Positions 35,901-45,555 of a stretch of 64,000 bases of DNA are shown here, piece after piece. Each line of letters begins with the position of its first letter. Within the stretch, counting starts at the first letter, position 1. The translations under genes were made by a program, and so were the position numbers. The notes under the pieces are model-generated. The model made no database searches, was not told where the DNA came from, and saw nothing but the letters and a program-made list of their open reading frames with translations. Origin of the DNA: DATAFF01 sp963744915 (GTDB lineage Bacteria; Pseudomonadota; Alphaproteobacteria; Rhizobiales; Aestuariivirgaceae); the NCBI GenBank assembly GCA_963744915.1, contig CAVUUY010000025.1, forward strand, positions 1-64,000, read 5' to 3'.

Positions 35901-38010
35901 ATGCCGGAAAACGCCGCACCGCAGCCGCCGCAGCCGGTCCTCGAATGCCGCAATCTGAGCATCTCCTATTACACGCGGGCCGGCGAGATTCCGGCGGTCG
36001 TCGACTTCAACCTGACGGTGATGCCCGGCGAGGCGGTCGGCATCGTCGGTGAATTCGGGGTGCGGCAAGTCGACGGTGGCGCTCGCCATCATGCAGTTCA
36101 TGGGCAAGAACGGCGCCATCACCGGCGGGCAGATCCTGTTCAACGGCCGCGACTTGACGACGATGTCGCCGGAGGAGCTCCGCAACATCCGCGGCTCGCA
36201 GATCGCCATGGTCTATCAGGAGCCCATGGCCTCGCTCAATCCCTCGATGCGGATCAAGGACCAGCTGATCGAAGTGCCGATGGTGCATGAGGGCATCACG
36301 GCGGCGGCCGCCTGGAAACGTGCGGTCGAGATGCTCGATGCGGTGCGGGTGCCCGATCCGGCGCGGATCATGAATTCCTACCCGCACCAGCTGTCGGGCG
36401 GCCAGCAGCAGCGCGTGGTCATCGCCATGGCGCTCCTGTCCAACCCGCAGCTTCTGCTGCTCGATGAGCCGACCACCGCGCTCGACGTGACGGTCGAGGC
36501 AGGCGTGGTCGAGCTTATCAAGGACATTTCGAAGCGCTTCGGCACCTCGATGATCTACATCTCGCACAATCTCGGGCTCATTCTCGAGACCTGCCACAAG
36601 ATCGCGGTGATGTATTCCGGGCAGGCGGTGGAATTTGGCACGGTCGGCCAGGTGTTCGATCACATGCGCCACCCCTATACCCGCGGGCTGTTCAACTCCA
36701 TTCCGCTGCCGGGGACCGATCGGCATGCGCGGCCGCTGGTGCCGATCCGCGGCCAGCTGCCCCTGCCTTACGAGCGGCCGCAGGGCTGCACCTTCGGGCC
36801 GCGCTGCGATCATTTCGTGGCCGGGCGCTGCAATCGCCCGCCGATCCCGATGGAAGCGGTGATCGATGACCCCGGCCATGCGGTGCGCTGCGTGCGCTAT
36901 CGTGAGATCGACTGGTCGCAGAAGCCGGCCGGCGCCATCGTGCAGCAGGCGATAGTTTTCGGCGAGCCGGTGCTCGAAGTCCGCAACATGAAAAAATATT
37001 ACGAGATCCGCGACAACTCGTTCGCCGGCATGCTGACTGGCAAGGGATCGCGCTTCGTCAAGGCCAATGAGAAGCTCGACTTCGAAGCCCGCGAGGCGGA
37101 AACGGTGGCGATCGTCGGCGAGTCGGGCTGCGGCAAGTCGACCTTCGCCAAGGTGCTCATGGGCCTCGAGCAGGCGACCGGCGGCGAGGTTCTGCTGCAT
37201 GGCAAGGAGATCGGCCACCTGCCGGTCCGCAAGCGCTCGCCGCAGCTCATCGGGTCGCTCCAGATCGTGTTCCAGAATCCGTTCGAAACCCTCAATCCCA
37301 GCCATTCGGTCGGGTCGCAGATTGCCCGGGTGCTGAAGAAATACGGGGTGGGGCGCAGCCGCGGCGAGGTTCAGGAGCGGGTCTTCGAGCTGCTCGATCT
37401 CGTCAAGCTGCCGCGCGCCTTTGCGTTCCGCAAGCCACGGCAATTGTCGGGCGGCCAGAAGCAGCGGATCGGCATCGCTCGGGCGTTTGGCGGCGATGCG
37501 GCGGTGGTGGTGGCGGACGAGCCGGTCTCGGCGCTCGATGTGTCGGTCCAGGCGGCGGTCACCGGGCTCCTCACCGATATCCAGCGCCAGAAGCGCACGA
37601 CGCTGATCTTCATCAGCCACGATTTGTCGGTGGTGCGCTATCTCGCGGACCGGGTGGTGGTGATGTATCTCGGCCGCATCATGGAGCAAGGGACGACCGA
37701 GCAGATCTTTTCACCGCCCTATCATCCCTATACCGAGGCGCTGCTGTCGGCGGTGCCGATCGCCGACACGACGGTGCGCAAGAAGCATATCGTGCTCAAG
37801 GGCGAGCTGCCCTCGCCGATGAACCCGCCGCCCGGCTGCCCCTTCCAGACACGCTGCCCGCGCAAGATCGGCGCCATCTGCGAAACCGAGCTGCCGCCGG
37901 TCAAGGAGCTGGCGCCCGGCCACAAGATCATGTGCCATCTGCCGGACGACGTGCTGCGGGCCATGGAGCCGGTCTTCGCATTCGGCGCCTCCAAAGAGAG
38001 AGCAGCATGA
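35901..38010 (+). CDS. Double ABC ATPase (DppD-DppF-type fusion), frameshifted in the first Walker A
   Basis: The gene should encode about 702 residues holding two complete nucleotide-binding domains, the D and F subunits of a peptide-type importer fused in one chain. The first frame runs from ATG 35901 to the P-loop, where VGE is followed by a shift at 36052-36059; the second frame continues with SGCGKSTVALAIM to the stop at 38010. Removing one base restores GESGCGKST. Domain 1 has SGGQQQRVVIAMALL and LLLDEPTTALDV; domain 2 has GESGCGKSTFAKVLMG, SGGQKQRIGIARA and VVADEPVSALDV. Cys-rich C-terminal motifs (CTFGPRCDH, CPFQTRCPR) of both halves are present. As written, domain 1 would be lost. 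Confidence 0.88.
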
Positions 38011-40436
38011 AGTCGCATTATCGTGCCGTCGTGATCGGCGGCGGAGTCGTCGGCTGCTCGGTTCTCTATCATCTCACCAAGGCCGGCTGGCGCGACGTCG
38101 CCCTCATCGAGCGCGATCAGCTGACCTCGGGATCCACCTGGCATGCCGCGGGCGGCTTCCACACCCTGAACGGCGACCCCAACGTGGCAAAGCTGCAGGG
38201 CTACACCATCGGCCTTTATGACGAGCTCGAAAGGCTGTCGGGTCAGTCCTGCGGACTGCACCGCACCGGCGGGCTGATGCTGGCCGACACGCCGGAGCGG
38301 ATGGAATGGCTGAAGATGGCACATGCCCGGGCACGCTATCTCGGGCTTGAGACGGAGCTCCTGACCGTCTCCGAGGCGAAAAAGCTGATGCCGCTCATCG
38401 AGGAGCGCTATTTTGTCGGCGCGATGCTCGATGCCGCCGACGGCAGCCTCGATCCCTCGGGCACCACCCATGCCTATGCCAAATCGGCGCGCCTCAACGG
38501 GGCGGAGATCTTTCTCAACAACCGGGTGCTCGAGCTCAAGCCGCGCCGCGGCGGCGGCTGGGATGTCGTCACCGAGCAGGGCACCACCGCCGCCGAGCAC
38601 GTGGTGAATTGCGGCGGGCTGTGGGCCCGCGAGGTCGGCCGCATGGTCGGCATCGAGCTCCCGGTGCTCGCCATGGAGCACATGTATCTCCTGACCGACG
38701 AGATGCCGGAGGTGATGGCGTTCGGCCGCGAGCACGGCCGTGAGCTGCCGCATGCCATCGACTTCAAGGCCGAGATCTACATGCGCCAGGAAGGAACCGG
38801 GGTTCTGCTCGGGACCTACGAGAAGGCCTGCGTGCCGTGGTCGCCCAAGGTGACGCCGTGGAATTTCGGCACCGAGCTGCTGGCGCCCGATCTCGACCGC
38901 ATCGCGCCGTCGCTCGAAATCGGCTTCCAGCACTTCCCCGCCATGGCCAGGGCCGGCATCAAGCGGATCATCAACGGGCCGTTCACCTTCTCGCCCGACG
39001 GCAATCCGCTGGTCGGGCCGATCCAGGGCCTCGGCAACTATTGGGTGGCCTGCGCGGTAATGGCCGGGTTCAGCCAGGGTGGCGGTGTCGGCCTGGCGCT
39101 GTCGCAATGGATGGTCGAGGGCGATCCCGGCTTCGATGTCTGGGCGATGGACGTGGCGCGGTTCGGCGAATGGGCGACGCGCAGCTACACCAATGCCAAG
39201 GTCCGCGAAAATTATGCCCGGCGGTTCTCCATCCGCTTCCCCAACGAGGAGCTGCCCGCCGCTCGGCCGCAGCAGACCACGGCGCTCTATGACGTGATGC
39301 TCGCCAATGGCGCGGTGATGGGCGACAGCTGGGGTCTCGAGACGCCGCTGTGGTTCGCCCCCAGGGGTGTCGAGGCGAAGGACATCGTTTCCTTTCACCG
39401 CTCCAACGACTTCCCGCATGTGAAGGCCGAATGCCTCGGCGTGCGCGAGCGGGTCGGCATCACCGAGATCGCCAATTTCGCCAAGTTCGAGTTTTCCGGC
39501 CCCGGCGCCGAGCGCTTCCTGTCGCGGCTGATGACCAATCGCATGCCCCGCCGCGGCCGCCTGGTCCTGACGCCGATGCTCAACCAGCGCGGCAAGCTAA
39601 TCGGCGATTTCACCATCGCCCATGCCGGCGAGAACCGGTTCCTGCTCTGGGGTTCGAGCCAGGCGCAGAAGCATCATCTGCGCTGGTTCGAGAAGCACCT
39701 GCCCGATGACGGATCGGTGCGCATTCACCGCTTCGACATGGGCCTGGTCGGCCTGTCGATCGCCGGCCCGCTGTCGCGCGCCCTGCTGCAGCGCCTGACC
39801 GACGAGGATGTGTCGGCGGCGGCATTCCGGTTCATGGACCACCGGGCGATCGAGGTCGCCAACATGCCGGCCATGGTCAACCGGGTGACCTATACCGGCG
39901 ACCTCGGCTACGAGATCTGGGTCAGGCCGGAATATCAGCGCCGGCTCTATGCCGAGATCATCGCCGCGGGACGGGAGTTCGGGCTCGTCGATTTCGGCAT
40001 GCGGGCGCTGCTGTCCTTGCGGCTCGAGAAGAACTTCCCGACCTGGTATCGCGAGCTTCGGCCGATCTATGGGCCTTATGAAGCCGATGTCGGGCGCTTC
40101 GTCGACCTCGCCAAGGCCGACTTCATCGGCAGGGAGGCAGCCATGATCGAGAAGGAGGAGGGCGGGGCGCTGCGAAGGCTCACCATGGTGGTCGATGCCG
40201 AAGACGCCGACGTCCTGGGCGATGAGCCGATCTGGCACGACGGCAGGGTCGTCGGCTGGGTGACCTCTGGCGGCTACGCCCATTGGGCCGACAAGTCGCT
40301 GGCGATGGGCTATGTACCGCGCCAGCTCATCCAGGAGGATGACGGCTTCGCGATCGAGATCATCGGCAGCCGCCGCCCTGCCCGGCCGCAGCGGACGCCG
40401 CTATTCGACCCGGAAGGGGCGCGGATGCGGGGCTGA
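38007..40436 (+). CDS. FAD-dependent dimethylglycine/sarcosine dehydrogenase-like protein with GcvT domain
   Basis: An 809-residue oxidative demethylase candidate. The FAD dinucleotide site is VVIGGGVVGCSVLYHL (8-23), and the His of SGSTWHAAGG (residue 46) matches the covalently flavinylated His of mammalian DMGDH and sarcosine dehydrogenase. From about residue 430 a GcvT/aminomethyltransferase domain with folate-binding character follows (LGVRERVGITEIANFAKFEF, TYTGDLGYEIWV). Such enzymes oxidise an N-methyl group and pass formaldehyde to tetrahydrofolate. It overlaps the ABC ATPase stop as ATGA, so transport and catabolism are coupled. The substrate could be dimethylglycine, sarcosine or another N-methyl compound. 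Confidence 0.85.
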   Translation: MKSHYRAVVIGGGVVGCSVLYHLTKAGWRDVALIERDQLTSGSTWHAAGGFHTLNGDPNVAKLQGYTIGLYDELERLSGQSCGLHRTGGLMLADTPERMEWLKMAHARARYLGLETELLTVSEAKKLMPLIEERYFVGAMLDAADGSLDPSGTTHAYAKSARLNGAEIFLNNRVLELKPRRGGGWDVVTEQGTTAAEHVVNCGGLWAREVGRMVGIELPVLAMEHMYLLTDEMPEVMAFGREHGRELPHAIDFKAEIYMRQEGTGVLLGTYEKACVPWSPKVTPWNFGTELLAPDLDRIAPSLEIGFQHFPAMARAGIKRIINGPFTFSPDGNPLVGPIQGLGNYWVACAVMAGFSQGGGVGLALSQWMVEGDPGFDVWAMDVARFGEWATRSYTNAKVRENYARRFSIRFPNEELPAARPQQTTALYDVMLANGAVMGDSWGLETPLWFAPRGVEAKDIVSFHRSNDFPHVKAECLGVRERVGITEIANFAKFEFSGPGAERFLSRLMTNRMPRRGRLVLTPMLNQRGKLIGDFTIAHAGENRFLLWGSSQAQKHHLRWFEKHLPDDGSVRIHRFDMGLVGLSIAGPLSRALLQRLTDEDVSAAAFRFMDHRAIEVANMPAMVNRVTYTGDLGYEIWVRPEYQRRLYAEIIAAGREFGLVDFGMRALLSLRLEKNFPTWYRELRPIYGPYEADVGRFVDLAKADFIGREAAMIEKEEGGALRRLTMVVDAEDADVLGDEPIWHDGRVVGWVTSGGYAHWADKSLAMGYVPRQLIQEDDGFAIEIIGSRRPARPQRTPLFDPEGARMRG

Positions 40437-40449
40437 CCGGACCTCCGCC

Positions 40450-41991
40450 TCAGTCGAGCGGGGAACCGCCTTCGCGGATCCGGCGCGCGACAAAGGCGTC
40501 GAGCGCCATGCGCATCTCATCGGCAATGGGCGGCGGCTCATATTCGGCAAGCGCCTGCTTGTAGACCCGATGGGCGCGGCTGGTGGCATCGAGGCCGCCG
40601 GCCTCGAGCCAGGCACCGTAATTCTGGGTGGTGGAAATGATCGGACGGTGGAACGCCGTCTCGAAGGTGGCGATGGTGCGGGGCGTGCCGAAAAAATGCC
40701 CGCCCGGGCCGACCTCGGCGATCTCCTCGAGCGCCAGCGTGTCGGCGTCGATTTTCACCGGCTGCAGCCACACCGCCATGTTCTGCAGCACCTCGACATC
40801 GAGCACGAATTTTTCGAACGAGGAGCACAGGCCGCCTTCGAGCCACCCTGCCCCATGCATCAACAGATTGGCGCCGGCCGTGATGGCAGCCCAGGTCGCG
40901 GCGACCCCCTCGAGCATGGCGCCCGCATCCGGGGCATTCGAGGCGCAGAAGGCGGATGAGCGCAGCGGCATGCGATAGCGCCGGGCAAGCTGACCACCAA
41001 TATGGGTGAAGCGATAGGACTCGGCGAGACCATAGGCCGGGGCGCCGGTCTTCAGATCGACGTTCTTGGCCGCGTTGCCATACAGCACCGGGGCGCCCGG
41101 CCGGACCAGCTGGGCCAGGGTGACCCCGAACAGGATCTCGGCATTGTTCATCGCCATGCCGGCGGCGACGGTCGCCGGAGCGGTGGCGCCGGCCATGATG
41201 AACGGGGTGATCAGCGTCGGCTGGCCGTATCGCGCCATCTCGATGACGCCGGTCGCCATGGCGAGGTCATATTGCAGCGGCGAGTTGGTGTTGATGATCG
41301 AGAACACGCCGGGCCTTGCGGCAAACTGCTCGAGCGTCTCGCCGCGGGCAATGGCGCACATTTCGAAGACATCGAGGATGCGCTGACGGCTCTGGCAGAA
41401 CACATAGGGCACCTTGTCGGTGAGCGTCAGCATCGAGCGCGTCGCCTCGAGATGGCGGTAGCGCACCTCGATATCGAGCGGCTCGACGGGCGAGCCGCCG
41501 ACCAGATGAATGATGTTGAAGAATTGCGCAAGCCGCAGGAAATCGTCGTGATCGGCCAGCGTCCCGGAGCGGCGGCCGCGCTCGATGTCGGAACAATTGG
41601 GCGGGCCGAGCACCGTCGCGAAGGCGATGTCGTCGCCCCCGACCCGTACGCTGTTCGAAGGATTGCGCGGCACGAGCCCGATCACCGGCGGGACGCTGGT
41701 CAGGGCGTGCTCCACCAGCTCGCGGTCGAGCCGCACCCGCATCGTTCCATCATTGACCAGCGCTCCGGCTTGCGCCAGGATGGCGCGGGCCTCGGGCGAA
41801 TAGCATTTCACCCCGATCTCGCTCAGAAGCCGCAGCGACGCCTGGTGGAGCGCTTCGATCTCATCGTCGGACACGATGGCGAGCCGGGGGTAGTGGTTGA
41901 CGATCTGATGTCTCGCAAGCTGGTTGATGGCACCGGGACGACGGCGCTCGCTGCCGCGGCGGGTCCGGATACCGTCGCTGCCGCGGCTCAT
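40450..41991 (-). CDS. MttB-superfamily methyltransferase (non-pyrrolysine)
   Basis: A 513-residue protein of the trimethylamine methyltransferase superfamily. The signature region PTLITPFIMAGATAPATVAAGMA and ILFGVTLAQLVRPGAPVLYGN (about 240-290) is clear. There is no in-frame amber codon, so it belongs to the non-pyrrolysine branch, whose studied members demethylate glycine betaine, proline betaine or carnitine onto a corrinoid protein. No corrinoid-binding partner is in the window. It is the last gene of the leftward operon, overlaps the hydrolase by four bases (ATGA), and meets the DMGDH-like gene head-on with 13 bp between. Confidence 0.88.
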   Translation of the reverse strand: MSRGSDGIRTRRGSERRRPGAINQLARHQIVNHYPRLAIVSDDEIEALHQASLRLLSEIGVKCYSPEARAILAQAGALVNDGTMRVRLDRELVEHALTSVPPVIGLVPRNPSNSVRVGGDDIAFATVLGPPNCSDIERGRRSGTLADHDDFLRLAQFFNIIHLVGGSPVEPLDIEVRYRHLEATRSMLTLTDKVPYVFCQSRQRILDVFEMCAIARGETLEQFAARPGVFSIINTNSPLQYDLAMATGVIEMARYGQPTLITPFIMAGATAPATVAAGMAMNNAEILFGVTLAQLVRPGAPVLYGNAAKNVDLKTGAPAYGLAESYRFTHIGGQLARRYRMPLRSSAFCASNAPDAGAMLEGVAATWAAITAGANLLMHGAGWLEGGLCSSFEKFVLDVEVLQNMAVWLQPVKIDADTLALEEIAEVGPGGHFFGTPRTIATFETAFHRPIISTTQNYGAWLEAGGLDATSRAHRVYKQALAEYEPPPIADEMRMALDAFVARRIREGGSPLD

Positions 41992-42809
41992 CCTTCGCGC
42001 TCCTTGAGGACCTTGAGGAAGAAGGCAACCTCCTGCGCCCAGGTCGCTTCCTCGAAGATCGATCCATGGGTGCCGCCGGGAACGGCGACGAACCGCTTCG
42101 GCTCGACCGCCGCCTCGAACAGCCGTTTGCCGAGCGCGAACGGCACGACGGGGTCGGCATCGCCGTGAACGATCAGGAGCGGCGCATGCACCTTGGTGAT
42201 GGCATCGAGCAATTCGAAGCGATCGCGCAGCAGCAGATCGACCGGCAGCCAGCCATAATGGTAGCGGGCGACATCCACCATCGAGGTGTAGGGCGCCTCG
42301 AGCGCCAGGGCTGCCACCGGGCGGGAGGCGGCAAGCTGGACCGCCACACCGGTGCCGAGCGACTCGCCGACGATCACCAGGCTGCCCGGGCTGACCCCCT
42401 TGGCCATCAGCCAATCATAGGCGGCGTTGGCATCGATCATGAGCCCGCGCTCGCTCGGCTGGCCGGTCGATCCGCCATAGCCGCGCCAGGACAGATAAAG
42501 GACGCCGAAGCCGGCCTTGCGGTAGTACTGAAAGCGCAGCGGCCGTTCGGCGATCGAACCGGCATTGCCATGGAGAAACAGCACGGTCGGCCGGCCGGCA
42601 GGGGCGGGGGCATACCAGGCGACGAGCTTCTCGCCGTCCGGGGTCTTTATCGAGGTCACTTCGGCACCGGTGATGCCGAGGGTGGCGGGATCGACCTGCT
42701 TGATGTCGGGATGGTAGAGGAGCTGGCGTTGATTGAAGAACATGAAGGCGGCAATCATCGCATAGACGCCGAGGCCGACGAGCAGGACGACCATCGAGAT
42801 CCGCATCAT
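41988..42809 (-). CDS. Membrane-anchored alpha/beta hydrolase (BEM46/ABHD13-like)
   Basis: A 273-residue serine hydrolase with an N-terminal transmembrane anchor (MVVLLVGLGVYAMIAAFMFF). The fold and catalytic residues are visible: VLFLHGNAGSIAERP (oxyanion region), the nucleophile in IVGESLGTGVAV, the Asp in VHGDADPVVP and the His in GGTHGSIFE. BEM46-like hydrolases have few assigned substrates; an ester or thioester is likely. The start ATG overlaps the cupin stop, and the end overlaps the MttB start, so it sits inside a translationally coupled operon. Confidence 0.88.
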   Translation of the reverse strand: MMRISMVVLLVGLGVYAMIAAFMFFNQRQLLYHPDIKQVDPATLGITGAEVTSIKTPDGEKLVAWYAPAPAGRPTVLFLHGNAGSIAERPLRFQYYRKAGFGVLYLSWRGYGGSTGQPSERGLMIDANAAYDWLMAKGVSPGSLVIVGESLGTGVAVQLAASRPVAALALEAPYTSMVDVARYHYGWLPVDLLLRDRFELLDAITKVHAPLLIVHGDADPVVPFALGKRLFEAAVEPKRFVAVPGGTHGSIFEEATWAQEVAFFLKVLKEREG

Positions 42810-43429
42810 GTGACGAGCCGGGCCGGCTCGGCCACATCCGAGGTCCAGACATAGAGCGCGAGCAGCGGATTGGTCCCGGTTCTCGTGGCGTGAACCATGT
42901 GCGGCGGATGCCAGATCGTCGCGCCCTGGCTGCGCGGCGCGAAATCCTCGGCGGCGGACTTCCATTCGCTCGGCCCGGTCAGCAGCCAGTAGAGCTCCGG
43001 CGCCGCGTGGCTATGGTCGCGATAGTGCAGATGCGGTCCGAGGACCAGCAACCCCATGCGGAAATCATCATCGCCGGGCCACAGGCCGCCCGGACCGACC
43101 AGCTCGGCATAGGCGTAGTTGTCCATGTAACCGTCACAGTTCATGGCCGCGTCCGAATAATTGGCGTTTTGCTGCCAGGCAAGCTGGTCCTCGATTTCGG
43201 CGATCAGCGCCGCCAGGCTGCTGTCGAGCGTGAGGATGGCGGCAACGGCCTCCGGCAGGTGGCGGCAGGCGGGCAGTCGACGCGCCGCCGGCAGCCGCGG
43301 CACCGCGGCTTCGATCCCTTGCTGCTCGAGCCGGCGCAACGCCAGGCCGACGCCCTCAGCCATGCGGCGCGGGGCGAGATGGCGGGAGAGTGCGGCAGTG
43401 AGCCTGGAGCCGGTCGCCTCGATCATCAT
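42806..43429 (-). CDS. DddQ/DddL-type dimethylsulfoniopropionate-lyase family cupin
   Basis: A 207-residue protein. Its C-terminal half is a cupin with the metal-binding set of DMSP lyases: LHYRDHSHAAPELYWLLTG (His, His, Glu and the catalytic-type Tyr) and WHPPHMVHATRTG (last His). The N-terminal helical part of about 80 residues is like that of DddQ. Confirmed members cleave DMSP to acrylate and DMS; many soil homologues are untested, so the activity is inference. The start ATG at 43429 overlaps the dehydrogenase stop. It lies between an iron alcohol dehydrogenase, as in some ddd clusters, and a hydrolase. Confidence 0.75.
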   Translation of the reverse strand: MMIEATGSRLTAALSRHLAPRRMAEGVGLALRRLEQQGIEAAVPRLPAARRLPACRHLPEAVAAILTLDSSLAALIAEIEDQLAWQQNANYSDAAMNCDGYMDNYAYAELVGPGGLWPGDDDFRMGLLVLGPHLHYRDHSHAAPELYWLLTGPSEWKSAAEDFAPRSQGATIWHPPHMVHATRTGTNPLLALYVWTSDVAEPARLVT

Positions 43430-44592
43430 TGCCGAGCATCCGCCAGCCGGTAGAAGCGCTGCGCCAGCATCAAGAGGTCGTCGTCGCCGACCGGCCGCAC
43501 CGTCGCCTTCCGCATCGGGGCATTTTCCGGTCGAGCCATCTGCGCTGCCAGCAGGTCCGGCCGGTTGAGCTCGAGCCCGTCGTCGCGGAGCGATATCTTG
43601 AGGCCGCTCGCCCGGACCACCCGGCCAAAGGCCGCCACCGCCGCTTCCGGTTCGGCTGCCTCGCCCATCGCTTGCGCAACGCCGGCAAAGGCTTCCGGAA
43701 CCGCCGCGGCGACCCAGTCCATGGTGGCGAGCATGGCGAGCGCCGTGGCACGGCCATGGGCGATTGGCGCCAGCGCCGCCACCGCATGCGAGATGTTGTG
43801 GGCAAGGGCGGTGCCGCCATTGTCGATGGCAATGCCGGCATAGCAGGAGCCGAGCAGCAGGCCGCCGCGGGCGGCCAGGTCCGAACCGTCCCTGATAGCC
43901 GCTTCGAGATTGCGGCTGATCAGGCCGATGGCGCGGTGGCAGTAGAGATCGGTGCCGGGGTTGCGCCGCGCATTGGTCGCCGCCTCGATGGCATGGACCA
44001 GCGCATCGAGGGCGGTGGCGGCGGTGAGCGGCGCCGGCAGCGTCGCCGTCAGCTCGGGATCGAGCAGGGCTGCCACCGGCTTCAGCGGATCGCCCCACGC
44101 CCAGGTCTTTACCCCCGAATTCAAGGCGAAAACCGATGTGCGCGTCACCTCCGAGCCGGTTCCGGCCGTGCTCGGAAGGGCGATGACCGGCAAGGCATCG
44201 CCCGGCAGCGGCGTGTCGCACAGCGCATAGGCGGCGGCGCTGAGGCCGCTCCTGGTGGTTGCCGCCACGAGCTTGGCGGTGTCGAGCGCCGAGCCACCGC
44301 CGATCCCGATAATGAGCTCTGCCGGCAAGGCGCGGGCCGCGGCCGTCGCCCGATCGATCTCGGCGACCTTGGGCTCACCCGCCAGATCGGCATGGACCGC
44401 CGTCCTGTTCCCGGTCTCGGCCAGAATGGCGACGATGCGATCGGTCCATCCGAGCTTCTGCATCACCGGATCGGCGATGATCATCACGGCACCGCCCGGC
44501 GCGATGCGCGCGGCGACCTCGCGCTTGAGGCGCTTGTGGCACCCGGCTCCGAAAAAAATCGCCGGGACGCGGCTCAATTCGAAGGATTGCAT
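43426..44592 (-). CDS. Iron-containing alcohol dehydrogenase
   Basis: A 388-residue group III dehydrogenase. The NAD site is LIIGIGGGSALDTAKL (about 92-107), and PSTAGTGSEVT follows. The metal ligands are visible in ALDALVHAIEA (Asp, His) and HNISHAVAALAPIAHG (two His). Family members oxidise short alcohols; the DddB proteins of DMSP-degrading bacteria belong here, acting on 3-hydroxypropionate or its CoA-level precursor, while maleylacetate reductases are another branch. Three bases separate it from the ornithine-cyclodeaminase-like gene upstream. Specificity is not determinable. Confidence 0.87.
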   Translation of the reverse strand: MQSFELSRVPAIFFGAGCHKRLKREVAARIAPGGAVMIIADPVMQKLGWTDRIVAILAETGNRTAVHADLAGEPKVAEIDRATAAARALPAELIIGIGGGSALDTAKLVAATTRSGLSAAAYALCDTPLPGDALPVIALPSTAGTGSEVTRTSVFALNSGVKTWAWGDPLKPVAALLDPELTATLPAPLTAATALDALVHAIEAATNARRNPGTDLYCHRAIGLISRNLEAAIRDGSDLAARGGLLLGSCYAGIAIDNGGTALAHNISHAVAALAPIAHGRATALAMLATMDWVAAAVPEAFAGVAQAMGEAAEPEAAVAAFGRVVRASGLKISLRDDGLELNRPDLLAAQMARPENAPMRKATVRPVGDDDLLMLAQRFYRLADARQ

Positions 44593-44595
44593 CGA

Positions 44596-45555
44596 TCATC
44601 CTTTGCCGGTGGAAGTCTTGCGGGCGCTGACGATGAAGAGCGCGGTGAAGAGATCGAGATGACCACCGCCGCCGTTCTTGTAGAGCGTGATATCGCCCGG
44701 CTGGCGCTGTGGCGCGTAGCCGCGAGCGAAGTCGAACAAATCGGCCTCGACCTGATCGCGCGCGATGATCCCGCGCCTGATCGGGTCGCCGAGATCGCCA
44801 GGCTGGTCGATGGCAAACATGCGCGAATTGACAAACAGCCGCGACCGGGTCACCGCCTCGTCGTCGCATTCGCGCATGTCGCCGTTGAAGGCGCCGACGA
44901 GATCGAGATGGGCGCCCGGCTTCAGCCAGGCGCCCAGCACCAGCGGCACGGTCGAGGCGGTGGCGCAGGAGACGATGTCGGCGCGCCGGACCGCGCTTTC
45001 GAGCGAAGCAACGGCGCGCCCGCCGGCGCTGCTGGCCAGCTCTACGGCACGGTCGATGCGCCGGGCCCATACCAGGATTTCGCTGATGGAGGGCCGCAGC
45101 GCGCAATGGGCGGCAATGAGGTAGGGCGCAAGGCCGCCGGCGCCGACCATCAGCAGCACCCTCGGATCGTGGCGGGACAGCAGGTCGGAGCCGAGCGCCG
45201 AGTTGGCGGCGGTCTTGCGGTAGGTCATGCTGGTGGCGTCGATGATCGCCATCGGGCTTCCGTCCGTGCCGTCGAACAAGGCATAGAGCGCCTGGACCGC
45301 AGGCTTGCCGGGGAAGAGCCGCGGATTGGCCGGCATGACGCTGACCAGCTTGGCTCCCATGGCAATTCCCGGCTGGAAGGCGGGAAGGGTGAACCAGGTC
45401 TGGCGCTCGCCGCCCGGTCCGGTGGCATGGAGCTCGCTTCGATCGACCAGCGGCTTGTCGCCGCGATGGGCGGCGAGAAGTGCGGCGGCCAATTGCCGGT
45501 AGTCGCAGATGGCATGAACCTCGGCGGCGGATACGACGTCCATGGGCGTGCTCAC
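44596..45555 (-). CDS. Ornithine cyclodeaminase/mu-crystallin family protein
   Basis: A 319-residue NAD(P)-dependent enzyme. The start is GTG 45555, which overlaps the stop of the DUF1194 gene (GTGA). Motifs: MGAKLVSVMPANPRL with the substrate-binding Lys, MAIIDATSMTYRKTAANSAL, the dinucleotide site VLLMVGAGGLAPYLIAAH and LVGAFNGDMRECDDEAV with the catalytic Asp region. The family includes ornithine cyclodeaminase, ketimine reductases, alanine dehydrogenase and EutC of ectoine degradation. Its place among onium-compound genes suggests a cyclic imine or amino-acid product, but this is inference. Confidence 0.85.
   Translation of the reverse strand: MSTPMDVVSAAEVHAICDYRQLAAALLAAHRGDKPLVDRSELHATGPGGERQTWFTLPAFQPGIAMGAKLVSVMPANPRLFPGKPAVQALYALFDGTDGSPMAIIDATSMTYRKTAANSALGSDLLSRHDPRVLLMVGAGGLAPYLIAAHCALRPSISEILVWARRIDRAVELASSAGGRAVASLESAVRRADIVSCATASTVPLVLGAWLKPGAHLDLVGAFNGDMRECDDEAVTRSRLFVNSRMFAIDQPGDLGDPIRRGIIARDQVEADLFDFARGYAPQRQPGDITLYKNGGGGHLDLFTALFIVSARKTSTGKG

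Noticed and set aside
40450..41991. Possible pyrrolysine methyltransferase
   Set aside because: No in-frame amber codon occurs anywhere in the gene.
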